From contig JACTVC010000009.1 in assembly GCA_018417955.1 (NCBI GenBank), positions 1,054,001-1,118,000 on the forward strand: a DNA stretch of 64,000 bases. The letters are read 5' to 3'. The position numbers were made by a program, and so were the translations under genes. The stretch comes from Laccaria trichodermophora (taxonomy: Eukaryota; Basidiomycota; Agaricomycetes; Agaricales; Hydnangiaceae). The notes beneath the pieces were generated by a model. The model saw only the letters and a program-made list of their open reading frames with translations. It was not told where the DNA came from and searched no databases. Below are positions 58,002 to 64,000 of this stretch, piece by piece. Numbering within the stretch: position 1 is the stretch's first letter; every line of letters begins with the position of its first letter.

Positions 58002-59520
58002 CTATTTTACCTGTGAAAAAGCACATATTTCCTTATTTAGAAATGTGCCCTGGCCACCATCAGTGAGCAACACCCCAACACCATCAGTCATTTTCTCTGA
58101 TTTTATGCTCATTTATTGTTATGTCTTCATTGAAAAAAGCTTGCATTGGCTTGATTTGTGCACACATATGTCTATTTGTGCATACAGCTTTTATTACATA
58201 ATATACTCAAAAACACACTATATTTTTTTTCTTGGTTTTTTTTTCATTTAGTTTAGATTTTATGTTGGTGAGCTTCAGATTTCTCTTTGAAAATGTATGT
58301 TTATTTTAAATTTGACCTTCTTACATAATATGTTTCAATGAATTGTATACAATCATGACTCCTGAAATTTTACATTTTTTCTGCATTTTATTTCATCAGG
58401 ATTGGACTTGATTTGGTAAAGTTATGCATTTTTCTTTAGGCAACACTGGGAACTCAAGAAGCGATGACGCACGAACATTTCCCAATCGTTTGATGGGGGA
58501 CAGTTTCGTGCATCATAGTAGATCTCTGATCACTTACCATTTTCAGTAATAAATAAAGATTCATGTATAACTCAGTGAGTTTTGATCCAAATGACATGAT
58601 TTTTTTTGTAACAGGTACTCCTCATTTCTGTGGTCATGGTGATGTTATGTTCCTGGTAAAAAAACACAAATAAATGGTTGAAAAAACGACATGGATCATC
58701 TCTGATCTATTGTGCTCTTGGCATCACTAATTCTAATGATGCACAAAACTTCCCCCATCAAATGATTGGAAAATGTTTGTGTATCATAAAATCATGAGAT
58801 TTGTACCAAGGCTGTGTGGCCATCATGGATTCCGATGACGCATGAACCTTCCCCCCATGAAATGATCGGGAAATGTTCGTGCGTCATTGATTCTTGCTCT
58901 TCACTCCAAGGCTGTGCAACTTCAACTTCCCACAGCACCCTCTCTTTCGCTGTGTGCGCCTTGTCATTTGCTGCACACTCTTCATTGTCTTGGCCCGTCA
59001 AAACAATTCATACAACATATCTACCACATGTTGTCTGTCTTGTTTGCATGCTTGTCACTGTCTTGGCTAGCCCAAATGATTCGAGTGCCACATGTCTACC
59101 ACATTCATCTCACAGATCAATACACCAGCTTGACCATACGATCTCTGTGCACCCATCATCGTCTTGGCTGCATGCTATTAATATATGATGTAGGTCCATT
59201 TAGATGTTGCTTTCAAAGCGAGTCTCTTCATGAACTCAAAGAACTTGTAACAAGGCAGGCAGTGGTCTATCAATGGTGATACCATCAAAACAGATCAGGA
59301 TGCACAGATTGAAGTTTTAGATCTGAGTTATCAGATCTTGTTCTTTTGACACATCACAGATTTCTATGACGCACGAAACTTTCCCCCATCAAATGATCGG
59401 GAAATGTTCGTGCATCATCATTTTTTGAACTTGCTCATGTGGCTGTGTGTAATTCATTTTGCTGGTGCATTGCTGTCTTGGCTAGTCCAAACACAATGAA
59501 AGTTCTCTGTCAATGCGGCT
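58002..59520. repeat. Right-arm region with four hairpin-forming motifs
   Basis: Non-coding. Near 58463-58516, 58735-58791, 58831-58889 and 59365-59419 the sequence GA(C/T)GCAC(G/A)AA...(T/C)CCC...GAT(T/C)GGG(A)...TTCGTGC(A/G)TCAT forms an imperfect inverted repeat with a short loop. The ORFs at 58814-59279 have no recognisable product. Confidence 0.6.
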
Positions 59521-60690
59521 TCGATTTTCATGATCTTGAGCTCGTTTGGATAGCCCCACACTCTGTGAAGATGCTCCCCAAAACCGTTTACAAAATGGTT
59601 GAGGTTGCGGGGAGCTAGGTCAGTTTCCATTTGCACTCTTTTGCCCTTATGCTCACAACTCCCCAGGACCTCAATCTGCTTCGATTTTTGTGATCATGGA
59701 CTCGTTCGGATACCCCTACACTCCGCTAAGACGCTCCCCAAAACCGCTTACAAAACGGGTGAGATCTCGTGGAGCTAGGTCAGTTTCCATTTTCGCTCGT
59801 TTGCCCTTATGCTCACAACTCCCCAGGACCCAAATCTGCTTCGATTTTTGTGATCGAAGACTCGTTCGGATACCCCTACACTCCGTGAAGAGGCACCCGA
59901 AAACCGCTCACAAAACGGTTGATGTCTTATGGAGCTAAGTATGTTTGTATTTTCGCTCTTTTTCCCCTTTTGCTCACAACTGCCCAGGACCTCAATCTGC
60001 TTCGATTTTCGTGATCGAAGGCTCGTTCGGATACCCCTACACTCCGTGAAGACGCTCCTCAAAACCGCTTACAAAACAGTTGAGGTCTCATGGAGCTAAG
60101 TATGTTTGTATTTTCGCTCTTTTTCCCCTTGTGCTCACAACTGCCCAGGACCTCAATCTGCTTCGATTTTCGTGATCGAAAACTCGTTCGGATACCCCTT
60201 CACTCCGGGAAGATGCTCCCGAAAACCGCTTACAAAACGGGTGAGGTCTTGTGGAGCTAGGTAAGTTTGTATTTTCGCTATTTTGCCCCTTGTGCTCACT
60301 ACTGCCCAGGACCTCAATCTGCTTCAATTTTCGTGATCAAAGACTCGTTCGGATACCCCTCCACTCCGTAAAGACGCTCTCCAAAACCGCTTACAAAACG
60401 GTTGAGGTCTCGTGGAGCTAGGTGAGTGTGTATTTTCGCTTTTTTGCATATATGCTCACAACTCCCCAGGGCCTCAATCTGCTTCGTTTTCTGTGGTCAA
60501 GGGCTCGTTCGGATACCTCCACACTCCGTGAAGACGCTCCCCAAAACCGCTTACAAAAAGGTTGAGGTCTCATGGAGCTAGGTGAGTGTGTATTTTCGCT
60601 TTTTTGCCCATATGCTCACAGCTCCCCAGGGCCTCAATATGCCCCATTTTCTGTGATTGAGGGCTCGTTCGGATACCCACACACTTCCTA
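59520..60690. repeat. ~160-bp tandem repeat, 8 copies
   Basis: CTCGTTCGGATACCCC recurs near 59540 (variant), 59699, 59860, 60021, 60182, 60342, 60505 and 60665. Units also contain CTCAATCTGCTTCGATTTT, AAAACCGCTTACAAAAC and GGAGCTAGGT. The repeat-derived ORFs on both strands are not genes. Confidence 0.9.
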
Positions 60691-61044
60691 AAAATATGCC
60701 ACAAAAATTGTCATGACCTTAATCATTATATTTTCAATGTAAAGAACTATAGTTACATAAATGTGAAGATAGAGGCAATATAATCATATGTTACAGTCTG
60801 ACAGTCAAATAGGGCAGTCCCTCAGCTACCTACATTAATGACAACTTGGGTAGGACTAAAAGCAAGTGATAAGTAAGGAATAGTAAAGTAGACTAGCAAA
60901 GCTGTCAATGCCAAGCAGGCAGCTGATCGTGGGAAGAAATCACTTTCGTGGGAGAAAGTCAAATTTCAGTGTTACCGCGCTGAAAAAAGTCTTGATATCC
61001 CAGGTAATAAACGAGTCTCTTCGTAAACTCAGAGGACTCGTAAC
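60691..61044. other. Right end of the 8.6-kb GAGTCC element
   Basis: Non-coding, ending AAACTCAGAGGACTCGTAAC. The ORF running through it on the - strand is KDZ frame read into the insert. Confidence 0.6.
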
Positions 61045-63278
61045 GCATAACAGCTGCATTCCACTTTTTTCTAAGCCAGTCACCAAGACCCATGAGTGAT
61101 TTGTGATCCAGATGCTTAACCTGAGTATCAATTGTATAGATTCGGGTATAGTAGCCACTGACACGCAAAGATGGAATTAAGAGCTTGATTGAGCTCCAAA
61201 ATCTTTCACAGCCCTCACCATCAGTCAAGCCAAAGCCAATACATTTTCTTGGATGGTAAATGAGTTGGCAAGCCCATTGGTGACCATATGCATGGAAAAC
61301 AGAAATTGCCCAGATTAAACGATCAAAGAATTCTTTCAAAAAGCCCCATTTGACACAACTTCGATGAAGTTGACAGCCAATATCATACAGTACACCCACT
61401 CGAGCAGTAGAGGGTAAATGATTGAAGAGACGCTCCAAAAGAACTAAAGCATAATGCTGCTTTTCACCAGCAGAAGTCATGTTTACAAGCCATAAAACCC
61501 GGTCATGTCGACAAACCATAGCCATTAGACCAGTGTCAGAGAAGAACTGAGTACTAGCTTTAACTCTTTTCTCATCTGCAGCAGTGAATGAGTCTTCACA
61601 CAAGTTCAACACAGAGTTAGGCACTTTGATCCCAGGTTCACAATGATCTGCATCCTCTGATGAAGATCCTTGCTTAGACTTATCTTTACCTTTTGGTTTA
61701 GCTTGTGGACGAATGTTCTCTACCATATCATCCATTGCTTTGACATCAGATGGAGAGATAAAGATAGTATCAGGATGCTGACGAGGTGCAGGTGGTTCCT
61801 TGCCTTGAGCTTTTCTTGATTTTTGTTTGAAGCATGCATCCAAGCAAACAATAAAGTCCACACTAGATAGACATCACTGAATAAAAATAAAGAATATGAA
61901 AGAGACACACACAGTTCATCTGATTTACACCAATCCTTTCCACCAAAACAGAGTGGGCAACGGGAGCACAAATATTCACTTGGTCGATCTTTGGCATCTG
62001 TATTTGGAACCGATGGGGCATCCTGAGGTTCATTCTCACTAACAGGGCTGTTCATTTGCACATCTATTGCGACCAATGTCAGGTTATTGTCATGGATATG
62101 GTCACAAATAAGTACCCTCAGGTGACTCTGAACCTTGAGCCTCAGCTGAAGTAAACATAAGTATAGACCCCATAAAAATCAAAAAATGATCATACCTGCA
62201 GTATCAGAAACTGATAGCCTAAATTGGTCCAAGTACTTGACCAGATGGTGATTTTTCTTGTCAATCAGGGTGGCATACCACTGCATGGCATTTCCAAATC
62301 GTCGCCGTAAGTTATTCTAGAAGTGGATGAAGATATTTGAAAGATACAGAAAAATGCAAATAACTGACCTGAGTTGAAAGCTTGTATCTCCTGTTGCTAA
62401 GAAAAGACTCCAAGGTCTCACACCAAGCCGTTGTATTTGGGGCTGTATTGACAAATAGCTCATTGACAAACTCCAGCATATTCAAGTCAACTGCTAGAGA
62501 TGGCAAAAGAGGTGCACAAGGAAATAAACCCCGTTGAAGCAGTTGAAGAGCTGGTGATGTGCAAGTACAGAGCATAAGAGTCTCAATTTCTGCAAGAAAA
62601 ATTTCAAAAGATTGAAACCAAACAGTAAAAGAAATCAACATACTTTCAAAAAAAACACATGAAACTTTCAAAGGTCTTCCAGAATGACAACCAGTACACC
62701 CAAGAGCCAATTTGGTGTCAGGCATATTTCGCAATGAGTCTGTGTCTCTCAAGAGTTTCATATACGGTTCCATAAGAGCAGGAAGGATTTCCTGCTCCCA
62801 TCGCTGAAATTGACGTTGTTTTTTACCTTGGTAATTTCCATCCACATTAACAGTTGTTGCTAAAGCTTGGAAAGTGTCTTGGTCCATCTCCTGAAAGGAA
62901 TCTGTATGCTGCACAAGATGGCCTTCAGGGATATATATGTTAGCACGAGGCTCAGATGTAGGATCACCCGTGCCATAAGCTCTACGTGTTTGGAAAGATC
63001 CAGATGGAACAAGTTGCCGAGGAAGCTGTGGACGGGCCTTGACCAGTTTACGCTTGAACATGTTAAAGGAGACTCAGAGGGGTGGGTGCGAGGGAAGGAA
63101 TGAAACATCACTTCATTACCTTTATTATCTGACCAGCGTGATCGGCCGATAACTGCCATTCCCATGCCAAACGTCCGTACATGTCAAGATTCATCAACAA
63201 AAAAACACCGCTACGGTCCACACAAAAACTACCAAGTCCTACGTATATTCTGTCATGATATAAAGTCCATGTCCACCA

Positions 63279-63968
63279 CTAAGCTGAAGATGATGCATTG
63301 TTAAGGAAAGGTGCTTGATGTGGTGTGCACGGGGCCCGTCCAAACGTATCGAAGAAGGTTTGGCAGTAAAGGCACACCACCATTTGCTCTGTCTCTTCAA
63401 ATCGAGTCTGTGTGGTGTCCGAAGAAATATACTGTGCCTTCAATCGCCATGCAGCTTCGCCCGGCCATCCCACCATCAACCGCCGCAAGGCCTCCACACA
63501 ATTCAAACGATCCCTCCAGTTCCCAGCTGCCAGCCCTTGATTTAGCCATCGTTCCGCAACAAGTAAGCCATCACTGTCATCAGGAAAAACACGGCGAATC
63601 AGATCTTCACGAAGACCTGCAGCCGAATCGGAGGCCCAGGCCGCAGGCAAGAGCAGGCGGTCAAGGTGGCGAATTTCATGCCGAAAATTTTGCTCAAAGG
63701 CGTTCCAGATGACCTGCACCATTATGGGTGCAGAGAGAAGGTCAGAGTCCCCTTGCATGACAGCCACATCACCCCAAAAAATGATGTTTGGTCGACCAGC
63801 AAGCTTCACCACTCCCGAGAAGATCGAACCCTGTGCCTCCTTGGCCTTATGCGAACGCCGCTGTTGTTGTGTCATAGTGGCAATTGGCTTGGCCCCCTTG
63901 TTCTTCGTAACTCCACTGCTGACCGTCGTTCTTTGGCTTGCAGATGGGTTTGAAGGCAGCAAACGCAT
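63279..63968 (-). CDS. KDZ-associated ORF1 of E5
   Basis: A small protein of about 229 aa, upstream of and parallel to the transposase (218 bp gap). It matches the truncated E1 ORF1 over its whole length: FWGDVAVMQGD, IRRVFPDDSDG, NWRDRLNCVEALRRLM, GWPG, CLYCQTFFDTFGRAPCTPH. The N-terminus is Ser/Thr/Lys-rich. Upstream codons remain open to the window edge (NFLHDFARD before the first ATG), so the true start may lie outside. The family and function are unknown to me. Position and conservation suggest an accessory factor of the transposon, or a 5' exon group of the same transcription unit. Confidence 0.72.
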   Translation of the reverse strand: MRLLPSNPSASQRTTVSSGVTKNKGAKPIATMTQQQRRSHKAKEAQGSIFSGVVKLAGRPNIIFWGDVAVMQGDSDLLSAPIMVQVIWNAFEQNFRHEIRHLDRLLLPAAWASDSAAGLREDLIRRVFPDDSDGLLVAERWLNQGLAAGNWRDRLNCVEALRRLMVGWPGEAAWRLKAQYISSDTTQTRFEETEQMVVCLYCQTFFDTFGRAPCTPHQAPFLNNASSSA

Positions 63969-64000
63969 ATCTCTTGCAAAGTCGTGCAGGAAATTGCGCC

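Larger units (their letters stand above)
52446..61044. mobile_element. 8.6-kb GAGTCC-family element inside the E5 transposase gene
   Basis: Left end AAACGAGTCCTCC, right end the inverse GTTACGAGTCCTCTGAGTTT. Flanks GCATGGCAG (52437-52445) and GCATAACAG (61045-61053) agree at 7 of 9, like an aged 9-bp duplication. Exact removal restores the KDZ frame. Outside the nested Mutator-like transposon it is non-coding, with tandem repeats in both arms. The long right end resembles that of the 5264-16777 element. Confidence 0.8.
50933..63061 (-). pseudogene. KDZ transposase of E5, split by an 8.6-kb insert, otherwise in frame
   Basis: Exons on the - strand are 63061-62644, 62589-62369, 62316-62196, 62145-62116 (30 nt), 62063-61913, 61862-61045 joined to 52436-51918, and 51864-50933. 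All phases agree once the insert and one 9-bp flank are removed. It has the same domain order as the E1 copy: Cys cluster (CTGCHSG, RCPLCFGGKD), catalytic LDACFKQK, VLYDIGCQLHRSC, DGEGCERFW, charged helical part, and an acidic tail. The E1 microexon run is represented by a single 30-nt phase-1 exon. The C-terminus differs: instead of stopping after DEFxxSY, it reads through the minisatellite for about 70 residues. Protein about 1069 aa if repaired. Confidence 0.88.
50201..64000 (-). mobile_element. KDZ-type transposon E5, right end beyond the window
   Basis: Left end CACTTCAGTCACCCACTACC at 50201 lies inside the Gypsy-A RNase H codons. The subterminal part (50260-50600) is an irregular series of (C/A)AAATATATTTCT motifs, different from E1-E4, so this is another subfamily. 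It holds a transposase gene and ORF1 on the - strand and is interrupted at 52446-61044. No target duplication can be checked. Confidence 0.82.

Noticed and set aside
58814..59279. Two overlapping ORFs of about 125 aa on the + strand
   Set aside because: They overlap in different frames, contain the hairpin repeat, and have no recognisable domain or splice context.
59520..60690. Regular repeats suggesting a CRISPR array
   Set aside because: The unit is repeated in full with no variable spacers, and the organism is eukaryotic.

Overview
The window comes from a filamentous fungus, most likely an agaricomycete basidiomycete. It has short GT-AG introns, KDZ-type transposases with a cysteine-cluster region, a chromodomain Ty3/gypsy element, and C>T-type stop codons in old copies. 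There is no operon structure and no bacterial signal. Almost all of the 64 kb is transposable elements nested inside one another. The only host-gene remnant I can name is a Polo-like kinase pseudogene at the left end. Element names (E1 to E5, Gypsy-A, Ty3-B, GAGTCC elements) are local labels.

Left part (1-25 kb). Low-information sequence is followed by the Polo-kinase pseudogene (about 2.44-3.84 kb), which is split by a 319-bp solo LTR with a CAAAG target duplication. From 5264 to 16777 lies an 11.5-kb element with about 1-kb terminal inverted repeats (GAGTCC family) and an extra direct copy of its left end. It carries two multi-exon cargo genes of unknown function on opposite strands, each intact over five or six exons except for one in-frame TGA. 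Its right end abuts the truncated 5' end of KDZ element E1, which holds a small ORF and an apparently intact 1025-aa transposase gene. That gene contains a run of six in-phase microexons. E1 ends at 21856. A second KDZ-type right end (E2) is at 24994.

Middle part (25-50.2 kb). A decayed Ty3/gypsy element (Gypsy-A, + strand) begins at 24995. It is interrupted by E4, a 20.5-kb KDZ-end element (26478-47016). E4 contains a complete chromovirus-type element, Ty3-B (29046-42848, - strand, 224-bp LTRs, TAACA target duplication). The left LTR of Ty3-B is itself split by E3 (29245-35475), a 6,231-bp palindrome with 2,295-bp arms and an 8-bp target duplication. E4 also holds an 810-bp tRNA-like SINE with a 12-bp target duplication. 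A 490-bp solo LTR interrupts Gypsy-A again at 48060-48549.

Right part (50.2-64 kb). KDZ element E5 is inserted in the Gypsy-A polymerase gene and runs off the window. Its transposase gene (- strand) is cut by an 8.6-kb GAGTCC element (52446-61044), which in turn contains a compact 3.5-kb Mutator-like transposon (54448-57990) with 24-bp terminal repeats and an 11-bp duplication. In several cases, removing the insert plus one target duplication restores the reading frame of the interrupted gene, so the insertion order can be read directly from the sequence.
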